From Flavobacterium hydatis (GTDB taxonomy: Bacteria > Bacteroidota > Bacteroidia > Flavobacteriales > Flavobacteriaceae), in the NCBI RefSeq assembly GCF_000737695.1, contig NZ_JPRM01000005.1, positions 53,941 to 117,940 of the forward strand: a stretch of 64,000 nt of DNA. The letters run 5' to 3'. The notes beneath the pieces are model-generated. The model ran no database searches, had not been told where the DNA came from, and saw only the letters and a program-made list of their open reading frames with translations. The translations under genes were made by a program, and so were the position numbers. Shown here in pieces: positions 54,768-62,395 of this stretch; position 1 is the first letter of the stretch; each line of letters begins with the position of its first letter.

Positions 54768-55475
54768 TTATTTATTCAACTCTTTTTCAATTTCTTTAAT
54801 AAGTTCAATTGTTAGTGGTTTTGTATTTTTGTCGTAAACCCTTATGTTATTATTACCTAGTTTAACAAGAAATTCAATTGTCTTTTTAAATTTTGGGTCT
54901 GAATACAATTCTTGTTCTGGTTTATCTGCATTTTCTATCATTTTATCAAAACACTTAAACAGAAAATCATTATAATATTTATCAACTTCGTTAATTGCTG
55001 GTACAAATATTTGATAATAATTTAAGATTTTCTGTTTTAATTTTTCGTCTTCGATATAACCAATTTTACCACTAGACTTAAAACCTTCATAATTACCAAT
55101 ATTCATTTTTGGTCCATGCGAATAAATTGGGAAATCAACTTTATTTTTAGTATTATAAATACTATCTAGTTGGTGAGGCGTTAATGCTAAAATTTTCTCA
55201 TAGCTTATGTTTGACTTTTTGTATGCCTCCTTTTCATCGTCGATGTTTTTTACATCATTTTGCAAATCATTCTTTAAATTTTCAAGAAACACCGTCACTT
55301 CTTCTTGTTGATGTTTGTGTTCGCTCCAACTGTGTAGCGATATTGAAAGTGTTACAGCAAAAACGATTATAAAAATCTCTATGATGATTTCCTTCACTTT
55401 CTCTCCCAATGTATGTTTTGAATTTTTCACAGTTTTATAAATTTTTCCTGAATGTTTCGTTATTTCTTCTTGCAT
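54768..55475 (-). CDS. DUF6090-like membrane protein, cassette gene 4
   Basis: A 235-residue protein with a membrane helix at about 28-48 (VKEIIIEIFIIVFAVTLSIS) immediately followed by LHSWSEHKHQQEEVTVFLEN and LKNDLQNDVKNIDDEKEAYK. The helix-then-'W-E/S-E' layout with a long helical outer domain is that of DUF6090 and relatives, common Bacteroidota membrane proteins of unknown role. It lies 26 nt after the Ere-like gene, probably co-transcribed with it. Confidence 0.65.
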   Translation of the reverse strand: MQEEITKHSGKIYKTVKNSKHTLGEKVKEIIIEIFIIVFAVTLSISLHSWSEHKHQQEEVTVFLENLKNDLQNDVKNIDDEKEAYKKSNISYEKILALTPHQLDSIYNTKNKVDFPIYSHGPKMNIGNYEGFKSSGKIGYIEDEKLKQKILNYYQIFVPAINEVDKYYNDFLFKCFDKMIENADKPEQELYSDPKFKKTIEFLVKLGNNNIRVYDKNTKPLTIELIKEIEKELNK

Positions 55476-55501
55476 AATTTTTTTGCTAAAATATCTTCTT
55501 A

Positions 55502-56638
55502 TTATTTTATCGAGATTTCTTTACTTTTAGTCACTTTAGGAATATAAATAAGATAATCGTACCCCTTTATAACTCTAGATAAATACGCATCATCTAGTTT
55601 CAGTTTGTTTTCTAAAATAGATTTCTTTAATGGTCTTAAATCATAACAATACCATTGTTCCTCTTTTTGCACATTCAGAAAAGATTTAAAACTACTGTCA
55701 TCACTTTCGTCTTCTCCTTTACCAATAAGCATTATATGCAACGATTTCCTAAAACTTGCCTCTTCAACATTAAGAACTAAGCTACCAATATCATATATAT
55801 CAGTTTTCATTAATATGGTTTCACCTTTTGGTAGATGAACCGCACCAAATTTGAAAAGATTTTTTTTGTCTTTCCAATTAGGCATCTGGTTTAGCAAGAT
55901 GCTTTTCATCAATTGAATCCTTAAAGGATGATTTCTATTAAGATAAATCTCTCTACTTAATTTTAATGCTTCAATTTGTTTTCGCTCATTATCAGAAAGT
56001 TTTAACTTCAACAACAAATCTATTTTTTGAAGACAATCTTCAGATAATAGGTAGAATTTTTCATAACCCTCTTTAGACGCACCTCGTTTAGAATTATTAA
56101 GCATTTGCTCATATATCTCAATTACTTTTTTATTTTTTGAAGTTTCTTTTAAAGTCGAAATTATCATTTGATCTGCAAAAAGGCTAATTTGCTCGGCACC
56201 ATATATCTTGGTATTACGTTTAACTAAATCCTTAAACAAATTAAATTCAGGTTCATACTCCAAAAAAGAAAAGTTTGTACTATATTCTTTAACAAAAGAA
56301 TTAAGCTGTTCGGCAGATAGTGATTTAACTTTCTTTTCGATTATATCTACTGAATAAGGATCAACCTCAAGAAAATAATTATCAAACTTAACCTCATTGA
56401 TAATAGCATTTGTGAAATAAGGAATTTCGTTTGTAAAATGACTTTCTCCCAACAAAACCGAATTAGATTGTTTTATTTCATCTAGCAAAACATCCCATCC
56501 CTTTCCCTGAAATGAAACGTTTTTATCGTTTTGGAAAGGAAAACTATTCTTTTGAACTAAACTGTCTAGTAATATGTTTTGAGCATAATTAAAATTTGTA
56601 ATAAATAATGTAAGAAGTAAGAGTATTATTTTTTTCAT
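55502..56638 (-). CDS. Erythromycin esterase/EreA-ChaN-like exported protein, cassette gene 5
   Basis: A 378-residue protein with a signal peptide (1-19, NFNYAQ). NSVLLGESHFTNEIPYFTNA near residues 54-73 is the GESH-type motif of the erythromycin-esterase-like/TIKI superfamily, followed by NYFLEVDPYSVDIIEK, RNTKIYGAEQISLFADQMII and KFGAVHLPKGETILMKTDIY (second His-containing motif). Such proteins hydrolyse small esters or bind haem, but many are uncharacterised. It lies 5' of the DUF6090-like gene and is itself preceded by repeat R (56706). Confidence 0.7.
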   Translation of the reverse strand: MKKIILLLLTLFITNFNYAQNILLDSLVQKNSFPFQNDKNVSFQGKGWDVLLDEIKQSNSVLLGESHFTNEIPYFTNAIINEVKFDNYFLEVDPYSVDIIEKKVKSLSAEQLNSFVKEYSTNFSFLEYEPEFNLFKDLVKRNTKIYGAEQISLFADQMIISTLKETSKNKKVIEIYEQMLNNSKRGASKEGYEKFYLLSEDCLQKIDLLLKLKLSDNERKQIEALKLSREIYLNRNHPLRIQLMKSILLNQMPNWKDKKNLFKFGAVHLPKGETILMKTDIYDIGSLVLNVEEASFRKSLHIMLIGKGEDESDDSSFKSFLNVQKEEQWYCYDLRPLKKSILENKLKLDDAYLSRVIKGYDYLIYIPKVTKSKEISIK

Positions 56639-56705
56639 GTTGTATTATCTTTTTTTTGGTTTATTATTTTTTGGTTTATTATTAAGGTTCTCGAAAATTG
56701 CTCCA

Positions 56706-56810
56706 ACTTATTTATACGTACATCAAAACCACACAAAGCGATCCAAATTAGGGTAGATATATATGATAAGTATTACACATTATTTATTTTCAAATATATA
56801 ATTTTTCCAT
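56706..56810. repeat. Cassette repeat R, copy 3
   Basis: ACTTATTTATACGTACATCA, ACCACACAAAGCGATCCAAA, TTAGGGTAGATATATATGAT, then TTACACATTATTTATTTTCA. Very similar to copy 4 at 58613. Confidence 0.65.
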
Positions 56811-56876
56811 TATAAATTATTCAAAAGGATTTTTATTTAGCTGGATGTTTTTGATACTTAAATGAATGTGGATATA

Positions 56877-57030
56877 CAAAAAAGCTCCAGATAAATCCGA
56901 AGCTTTGTTTATTTTATTTAGATTTAGAAAGCAATGTCTGAATCAGATTACGGCTGCGAAGTCAGGAGACATTCGCACAGCACTCTAAACAAATTTATCT
57001 TTTGAAAAGACTATTCGCAGAACTGGCAAT
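56877..57030. repeat. Decayed tRNA-fMet tail plus terminator, remnant D
   Basis: AGCTCCAGATAAATCCGAAG is a damaged version of the tRNA terminator. It is followed by TTTATTTTATTTAG, AGATTACGGCTGCGAAGTCA and GGAGACATTCGCACAGCACT, which match the sequence after tRNA copy B (57258-57350) closely. The tRNA body is missing. Confidence 0.6.
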
Positions 57031-57107
57031 AATCTATTTGATCATGTAAAACTAATACTACGTACCACCTTACTATTTTCTTTTTATTCGTTAAATGCTC
57101 AGTTTTC

Positions 57108-57138
57108 TTGAAATATCCAATAATTGGTTATACCTTTG
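57108..57138 (+). promoter_or_regulatory. Promoter of initiator tRNA copy B
   Basis: TTG (57108-57110), 20-nt spacer, TACCTTTG (57131-57138); identical to the promoter of copy A. Confidence 0.7.
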
Positions 57139-57150
57139 CACCCGAAACAA

Positions 57151-57223
57151 CGCGGGATAGAGCAGTAGGCAGCTCGTCGGGCTCATAACCCGAAGGTCAC
57201 AGGTTCGAGTCCTGTTCCCGCTA
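57151..57223 (+). tRNA. Initiator tRNA-fMet (CAT), copy B
   Basis: Base-for-base identical to copy A (52141-52213), including the C1:T72 mismatch, the three G:C pairs of the anticodon stem and the promoter. The identity ends at CTACTAA; copies A and B differ from the next base. It is exactly 5010 nt downstream of copy A. A terminator follows at 57235-57265. Confidence 0.95.
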
Positions 57224-57234
57224 CTAAAACGAAA

Positions 57235-57265
57235 AAGCTTCAGAGAAATCTGGAGCTTTTTTTAT
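57235..57265 (+). terminator. Terminator of tRNA-fMet copy B
   Basis: AAGCTTCAGA (57235-57244), GAAA loop, TCTGGAGCTT (57249-57258), then T residues. Confidence 0.85.
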
Positions 57266-57385
57266 TTTATTTAGAAAACAATGTTTGATTCAGATTACGG
57301 GTGCGAAGTCAGGAGACATTCGCACAGCACTCCCACAAATTTATCTTTTGCAAGAACTCTTCGCAGAGCAGGTGCTTTTATTTTT

Positions 57386-58555
57386 TTAAGTTTCTTCAAT
57401 TGTAGTTTCTTCATCAAGTTCGTCATTTATCATTGGTTCAAAATGACGTTTTTTAAATTCATCTTTTTCTAACAGAAAGTTCGTAAACTTATTTAATGTG
57501 TCTTTCATTGCTTGATTTATAACTAAAACGTCATTTTCTTTGAATACGATACCGTCGTTAATCATTTCGGTAATAATATAAAAATCATTTGGGTCTACAT
57601 AGTTGACATTACCTGTACTATCTATTTTTCTGAAGCGTCTATATTCTTTACTTTTAAATTTTTCTGTTAATTCTTTATATGTAAAATTTAGTTTTTTTTC
57701 ATCCTCAATTAAGGCTTTCATTTTTCTAAATAATATTGAGCTTTTCAACTTATATCGGTCGAAAATGGCATCATCCATTCTTGTATATTGATATGTTTTC
57801 AGGTTTTTAAATTCTGAAATCATTTTTAATCTCTTTTTTTTATCTCTATAAGTGTCAATTTGGGCAGAAATAAAAACAATAAAAGCAATAATTAGAACTC
57901 CAATTACAAAATATGAAATAAGACGAAGTAATTGAATCCAAATACTTCCTAAATAAGTTTTACTCCAAAATGAAGTTTCATCTTTAACATCAATTGCATT
58001 TACAACGCTTATACTTTTTTGTCCAGCAATTTTACCGAAAGAAATTATTTTCGGAGTGGTTCCCTTAGTATGTAGAACAAGTAATTTAACAATGAAAAAT
58101 TCACCAGACTCAATTATAACTTGCGAAAAACTAATTTTGTCTTTTTGATAATCAGTAACTTTTAGATTTCTTTTGATATAATCATTACTTGTTTGTATTA
58201 TTTGTGGTACCTCGATAATTTTGCCGGTACTTATTTTTATTCCAAGAGGTTCATTACTATCGTAAAACTCTTTAATTATATTTTCATCACCATTATTTAT
58301 TATTTTGACTGTATAGATTCTTAAGTTTTCTTTTGTTTGCTTAAGATTCGTACTATCATAATAAACTTCTAGTTTATTAATATCAGCATTAAAGTCTAAA
58401 ACATTTGTATTTGCAACTACTTCATATCGGATATCAACTTTTTTTTCTTGTAAGAAAGCATAAATCGTAATTCCTGTTCCTAATAAACCTAATAAGGCTA
58501 AAACTGTTCTCGATGCGAAACTTTCAAAAAAGCGTTTAAAAATATTTTCTTCCAT
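57386..58555 (-). CDS. Two-pass membrane protein, cassette gene 6
   Basis: A 389-residue protein with a membrane helix near the N-terminus (about 14-34, ASRTVLALLGLLGTGITIYA) and a second at about 208-232 (LISYFVIGVLIIAFIVFISA). The segment between them is beta-rich (VDIRYEVVANTNVLDFNADI) and probably periplasmic. The C-terminal cytoplasmic part (about 235-389) is helical and charged (DDAIFDRYKLKSSILFRKMK, LVINQAMKDTLNKFTNFLLE) with a winged-helix-like pattern. I do not recognise a named family. The gene sits right after tRNA copy B and has repeat R at its 5' side. Confidence 0.65.
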   Translation of the reverse strand: MEENIFKRFFESFASRTVLALLGLLGTGITIYAFLQEKKVDIRYEVVANTNVLDFNADINKLEVYYDSTNLKQTKENLRIYTVKIINNGDENIIKEFYDSNEPLGIKISTGKIIEVPQIIQTSNDYIKRNLKVTDYQKDKISFSQVIIESGEFFIVKLLVLHTKGTTPKIISFGKIAGQKSISVVNAIDVKDETSFWSKTYLGSIWIQLLRLISYFVIGVLIIAFIVFISAQIDTYRDKKKRLKMISEFKNLKTYQYTRMDDAIFDRYKLKSSILFRKMKALIEDEKKLNFTYKELTEKFKSKEYRRFRKIDSTGNVNYVDPNDFYIITEMINDGIVFKENDVLVINQAMKDTLNKFTNFLLEKDEFKKRHFEPMINDELDEETTIEET

Positions 58556-58612
58556 ATTTTGTATTTAATTTTAGTGAACTTATTTCAGTAGTTGTCATTT
58601 TTTAGTATTACC

Positions 58613-58715
58613 ACTTACTTATATACGTGATAAAACCACACAAAGTCAACCAAATTTGGCTAGATATGTGTGATAAATTTTACACATTATTTATTTTCAA
58701 AGATATATTTTTTTC
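58613..58715. repeat. Cassette repeat R, copy 4
   Basis: ACTTACTTATATACGTGATA, ACCACACAAAGTCAACCAAA, TTTGGCTAGATATGTGTGAT, then TTACACATTATTTATTTTCA. The best-preserved match to copy 3. Confidence 0.65.
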
Positions 58716-58824
58716 ACTGCAAACTGTTAAAAGGACATTAAATTTGATCGATGGTTTTTAGCACTTATATGAGTGGCGATGCAAACAAAAAGCAGAGGAA
58801 CCTGTTCAATGAGAAGTCTTTTTG

Positions 58825-59169
58825 TTATTTACAAGAACTATCTGGATTATTAGAAATAAGAACTTGATTGATTTCACTCAACAACTCAAATTCATCCAAA
58901 GGAAACAACTGGAGAACAACTTCTAAAATAACATTCACATTTATAGGAGATTTTTTATCTGTTTCTGAGATTTTAAGTTCATCTTGATTTAGTGCCAGAA
59001 CGCATAATTTAAGCATGCTACTAATAAGACAACCAAGCTCATAATAATTCCTTAATTTGATTTCGGCAGTATAAAGATCTGTTTTATTATTAATTGATTT
59101 CAATGTATTTAAATATCCATCAGTTAATCTTTTAATATACTCTAAGTCATTAATTTCTTTCGTTTCCAT
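58825..59169 (-). CDS. Small hypothetical protein divergent from an XRE regulator
   Basis: A 114-residue, helical, acidic protein (LEYIKRLTDGYLNTLKSINN, YYELGCLISSMLKLCVLALN, VNVILEVVLQLFPLDEFELL). No signal peptide; family not recognised. It is transcribed away from the XRE-type gene at 59282, sharing a 112-nt region with two TTATC-N6-GATAA sites. The arrangement resembles a self-regulated two-gene module (toxin-antitoxin or phage-type), but no toxin motif is visible. Confidence 0.6.
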   Translation of the reverse strand: METKEINDLEYIKRLTDGYLNTLKSINNKTDLYTAEIKLRNYYELGCLISSMLKLCVLALNQDELKISETDKKSPINVNVILEVVLQLFPLDEFELLSEINQVLISNNPDSSCK

Positions 59170-59211
59170 ATCGTGTTTATTTTATTTACTTTTTTCAATT
59201 TATTTTCTTTG

Positions 59212-59227
59212 TTATCATATAAGATAA
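59212..59227. promoter_or_regulatory. Operator-like palindrome 1 (TTATC-N6-GATAA)
   Basis: TTATCATATAAGATAA. A nearly identical copy lies 48 nt downstream at 59260. Confidence 0.55.
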
Positions 59228-59259
59228 CCTAATAATGTAAATATATAACAAAATTTGAA

Positions 59260-59275
59260 TTATCATAAAAGATAA
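59260..59275. promoter_or_regulatory. Operator-like palindrome 2 (TTATC-N6-GATAA)
   Basis: TTATCATAAAAGATAA, ending only 6 nt before the probable TTG start of the XRE gene. It is well placed for autorepression. Confidence 0.55.
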
Positions 59276-59281
59276 TTTATT

Positions 59282-59494
59282 TTGAAACAAACGATACAGC
59301 AAAAGGTTGGAAAACGGATTCAGGAAATTCGAATTGAGAAAAATATTTCTCAACAGGAATTAGCCTCAAAATGCAATTTTGAAAAAAGTAATATGTCGAG
59401 ATTAGAAAAAGGAAATGCTAATGCAACGCTTTCTACCTTAGAAAAAGTATGTGACGCTCTTCAAATAGATTATATTGAATTATTTAAATTTTAA
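59282..59494 (+). CDS. XRE-type HTH transcriptional regulator
   Basis: A 70-residue helix-turn-helix protein of Xre/Cro type: VGKRIQEIRIEKNISQQELA, SKCNFEKSNMSRLEKGNANA, TLSTLEKVCDALQIDYIELF. The only usable start is TTG at 59282 (an in-frame stop precedes it and the next ATG is at residue 38), so this gene uses a rare start codon. It is preceded by two matching palindromes, which suggests that it represses itself and the divergent 58825 gene. A phage or toxin-antitoxin style regulator. Confidence 0.85.
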   Translation: MKQTIQQKVGKRIQEIRIEKNISQQELASKCNFEKSNMSRLEKGNANATLSTLEKVCDALQIDYIELFKF

Positions 59495-59553
59495 CTCAAC
59501 CTCGCAGATATACACATCATAGACAATAGAGAAACTCAAATCTGTGACGACAA

Positions 59554-59617
59554 ACACAGGTTCAAGTTCTGTTCTACCACTAATACAAAGCTTCGGAGAA
59601 ATCTGGAGCTTTTTTCG
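59554..59617. repeat. Decayed tRNA-fMet tail plus terminator, remnant E
   Basis: ACAGGTTCAAGTTCTGTTCT then ACCACTAATACAAAGCTTCG and GAGAAATCTGGAGCTTTTTT reproduce the tRNA T-arm, 3' end and terminator with several changes. The anticodon half is missing, so it is a pseudo-tRNA fragment. The terminator hairpin still looks functional and ends the XRE region. Confidence 0.75.
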
Positions 59618-59685
59618 TTTATATTTGCTTGCATTTTAATAATAAAATACTGAAACCAAATAAAACATTACAATCAGAAACAAAA

Positions 59686-60897
59686 ATGAAAAAAGAACTA
59701 ATAACTATTTTATTTGCATTTACTGTTATAAATATGTTTGGGCAAACTCCAACTACTTCAAAACCTGATAAAACGAATTATTCTAATGATAAATTACTTC
59801 CTAATGAAGTGGTTACTAATAAGGTTATAAGTCCGCTCCAAAAAGTTGAATTAGATGAAGTAGCAATCCTAATTTATGATTACGATGGTTCTATTTTTTC
59901 ATATGATTTTGATTCCGAAGATAATAATTGGACTGTAAAAGCCACAGATGCTAATACCGAAATGTGTGCAAATAAAGTAACCATACACGATGGTGTTGTA
60001 TATATTCCGTTTATAAATGGTGAAATTTTTGCAATAGACAATGTAACTGGTGATGCTTTTTGGAAATCAAGATTAGGCAACATTACAGATCAAATTATTC
60101 TAAAAGATCAAACTCCAGTTATACATAACGGAAAACTTTATATAACTGCTCAAAATCAAGATCAAACTAGTAACCTATATGCTCTTAATACAAAAGATGG
60201 TAGTTTAGCTTGGACTTACAAGTTAGACACTCCAAATAACGACATTCCGGTACTCTTTTTTGACAACAAAATTTTCACCCAAAGCGCATCGAATGTTTAT
60301 AGTTTTGACGCAAATACAGGAAAAGTTCTTAACCAAAAAACCTTTGAAGAACCGATGTATGGAAAACCTGTAACTGATGGGGAGAATGTTTTTATAGCAA
60401 ATGAAAAAGATTTACTCTTTGCCTTAAGCCCTAACAAACTAGATATTTTATGGCAATTTAAATTAGATGAAAATCAACATAATATTAAAGAACGCATATT
60501 TAGCAAAGACAAAAAAGTATATTTTGCAGCACATGGTTCTAAAGTTTCTTCTGTATACGCTGTAGATTCTAAAACAGGAACGCAGTTATGGAAAACTGAT
60601 TTTAAAGATGATAATGTCGAATATATTACTGAGCATGATGATACTCTTTGGGGATATACTCGTAAAGGAAAACTTTTTAAACTAGACTTATCTAATGGTC
60701 AAATTATATTGGAAATAAAATTAACTACCATACCGGTTTCAAATATTGAGTTTCCTGAGGATGATAACTTGTTCTATTATTATTGCGATGCCGGTTTGAT
60801 TCAATACAATTTACAAGATAAAGAAGAAAACGTATATTATATGCGAACCTCTCTTAAAGACAATATATATAGCGCATATATAAAATTAGTTCAATAA
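59686..60897 (+). CDS. PQQ-binding-like beta-propeller protein
   Basis: Starting from the ATG at 59686 gives 403 residues with a signal peptide (MKKELITILFAFTVINMFGQ). An in-frame TTG 19 codons earlier is open but unlikely to be used. The mature protein has repeated blades such as FAIDNVTGDAFWKSRLGN, LYALNTKDGSLAWTYKLD, VYSFDANTGKVLNQKTF, VYAVDSKTGTQLWKTDFK and LFKLDLSNGQIILEIKL, with the AxDxxTGxxxW signature of PQQ-like (BamB-type) propellers. It lacks obvious quinoprotein active-site features, so it is probably a scaffold or sensor in the periplasm. It follows tRNA remnant E and has its own terminator. Confidence 0.88.
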   Translation: MKKELITILFAFTVINMFGQTPTTSKPDKTNYSNDKLLPNEVVTNKVISPLQKVELDEVAILIYDYDGSIFSYDFDSEDNNWTVKATDANTEMCANKVTIHDGVVYIPFINGEIFAIDNVTGDAFWKSRLGNITDQIILKDQTPVIHNGKLYITAQNQDQTSNLYALNTKDGSLAWTYKLDTPNNDIPVLFFDNKIFTQSASNVYSFDANTGKVLNQKTFEEPMYGKPVTDGENVFIANEKDLLFALSPNKLDILWQFKLDENQHNIKERIFSKDKKVYFAAHGSKVSSVYAVDSKTGTQLWKTDFKDDNVEYITEHDDTLWGYTRKGKLFKLDLSNGQIILEIKLTTIPVSNIEFPEDDNLFYYYCDAGLIQYNLQDKEENVYYMRTSLKDNIYSAYIKLVQ

Positions 60898-60950
60898 GAT
60901 GTTTTTTATACATCTTTCATATTAATAAAACTTAGTTTTAGCCAAATAGA

Positions 60951-60981
60951 ACAGACAGCAATTTCGCTGTCTGTTTTTTTT
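60951..60981 (+). terminator. Terminator of the propeller gene
   Basis: ACAGACAGC (60951-60959) pairs with GCTGTCTGT (60966-60974), then a T run. Confidence 0.9.
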
Positions 60982-61567
60982 AGGCTCTTAAAGCCTTTAC
61001 AAACATGAGTGCTCTACTCATGCAATTAAATCAAACGGATTGATTCTTCTATTTATTTAAGAAGTTAATAGAATTGAAAACCAAATAGACTTTGACCAGT
61101 TATTACACGAAATCAATCACTTCTTCAAATTGCATAACATTATCTACAATAAAAAAATAATTTCGGTCTTTAAAATGTCTTTTTGGTTGTGGTTTTGAAA
61201 TTTAGAAAATATGATCGTTTTCGCTACTTGATTGTACATTAATGAACATTTGAAAACGAATATTACCACCATTTAATTTTTACAAAAATTACACATTGTT
61301 GTAAAAAAATACGCTCAAAAAATAAATTCTAAATTTCTTCTAAATTGACCAATTACTTTACCTTTTATTAAAGAGTTAGAAATAATCAAAAACAAATAGA
61401 TTAGTAAAATTGCAACCAAAAGATTTCAGGCATTATTAAGGTTTTATTAAAAAGATTAATGGATTCATAGATCATTTATCATTGCCTTTTTAAGTTAATA
61501 GAAAAGCGACATAACCCGATAATTGCTTGAAAACTAATTAAAGTAAAAAACATCAATAAAGAACATA
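60982..61567. other. Gene-poor gap before the PAP2 gene
   Basis: About 590 nt without a convincing gene. A stretch near 61085-61195 reads as an open fragment (IDFDQLLHEINHFFKLHN) with stops in all frames around it and could be the relic of a larger gene, possibly a transposase. I see no intact promoter motif worth naming. Confidence 0.4.
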
Positions 61568-62395
61568 ATGAATGCAAGTGTCATTAATAACTATTTAAAA
61601 CTTAAAACATCTCTGTTTGTTTTACCTCTATTTTTTTTATGTGCCATAATTTTGTTCCTGTATAGCCAGCAAGCTTTATGTGCTGAACATTATGTACAAA
61701 TTCAAAAAGATTTTTTCTTTTTTATTAATTCACACCTAGGACAATACCCCAATCTCGAATATAATCTTACTCAATTGGGGGACGGTCTTGTTTTTTTATC
61801 ATTTTTAGGTCTTTTCGTTATCTATGCGCCCAGAATATGGGAAGCTTTACTATCGGGTTTATTAATGTCGCTACTATTTTCTTGCCCCTTAAAAAGCATA
61901 TTTGCAGTACCAAGACCTGGAGTAGCATTTTTTGATGATCATATTATCATTATCGGAAAAGCATTGTGCGGGCATAACAGTTTACCTTCTGGACACTCTA
62001 TTACAGTTTTTACAATACTTACAATTTTAATGTTTGCTTTTATGCCTCAAAAGTTGAAGTTTAAAATTCCATGGATTTTTTTAATAATTAGCCTAGGATT
62101 AATTGTTGCCTTTACAAGAGTTGCTATAGGAGCACATCATCCGCTTGATGTTATTATTGGGAGTATTATTGGATATATCTCTGGACTTTTAGGTATTTTT
62201 ATCAGTCGAAAAAATAAAACCTGGAATTGGATTAATAATAAAAAATACTATCCTGTTTTTATCTTACTGTTTCTAGTTTGCAGTATTTCATTAATCAACA
62301 GGATAATTGATGAAAACTTAATAATCTTTTATTTTGCTTTTATTAGTTTAGTCGTTTCAATATATAAAATCACAACTGTTTATGTTAAAAGATAA
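61568..62395 (+). CDS. PAP2-family membrane phosphatase (LpxE-like)
   Basis: A 275-residue integral membrane phosphatase. All three PAP2 motifs are present: K109...R116-P117 in KSIFAVPRP, LPSGHS at 139-144 and TR(x5)H(x3)D with R184, H190 and D194 (TRVAIGAHHPLD). Several membrane helices are evident (LFVLPLFFLCAIILFLYSQQ, FLIISLGLIVAFTRVAIGA). It removes phosphate from a lipid at the outer face of the inner membrane. Since the next gene, overlapping by 14 nt, is a phosphoethanolamine transferase, a lipid A 1-phosphatase (LpxE-type) role is likely, though undecaprenyl-PP phosphatase is the alternative. Confidence 0.85.
   Translation: MNASVINNYLKLKTSLFVLPLFFLCAIILFLYSQQALCAEHYVQIQKDFFFFINSHLGQYPNLEYNLTQLGDGLVFLSFLGLFVIYAPRIWEALLSGLLMSLLFSCPLKSIFAVPRPGVAFFDDHIIIIGKALCGHNSLPSGHSITVFTILTILMFAFMPQKLKFKIPWIFLIISLGLIVAFTRVAIGAHHPLDVIIGSIIGYISGLLGIFISRKNKTWNWINNKKYYPVFILLFLVCSISLINRIIDENLIIFYFAFISLVVSIYKITTVYVKR

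Noticed and set aside
52098..59617. Integrative element or prophage in the tRNA region
   Set aside because: No integrase, transposase, relaxase or phage structural gene is visible. Only the single XRE regulator is phage-like, which is not enough.
59629..59685. Upstream TTG start for the propeller protein
   Set aside because: The ATG at 59686 begins a proper signal peptide. The upstream part is basic and would spoil it, and it lies right after a terminator.
61085..61195. Transposase remnant before the PAP2 gene
   Set aside because: The open fragment is too short, with stops on both sides and no recognisable DDE or other motif; recorded only as a possible relic.
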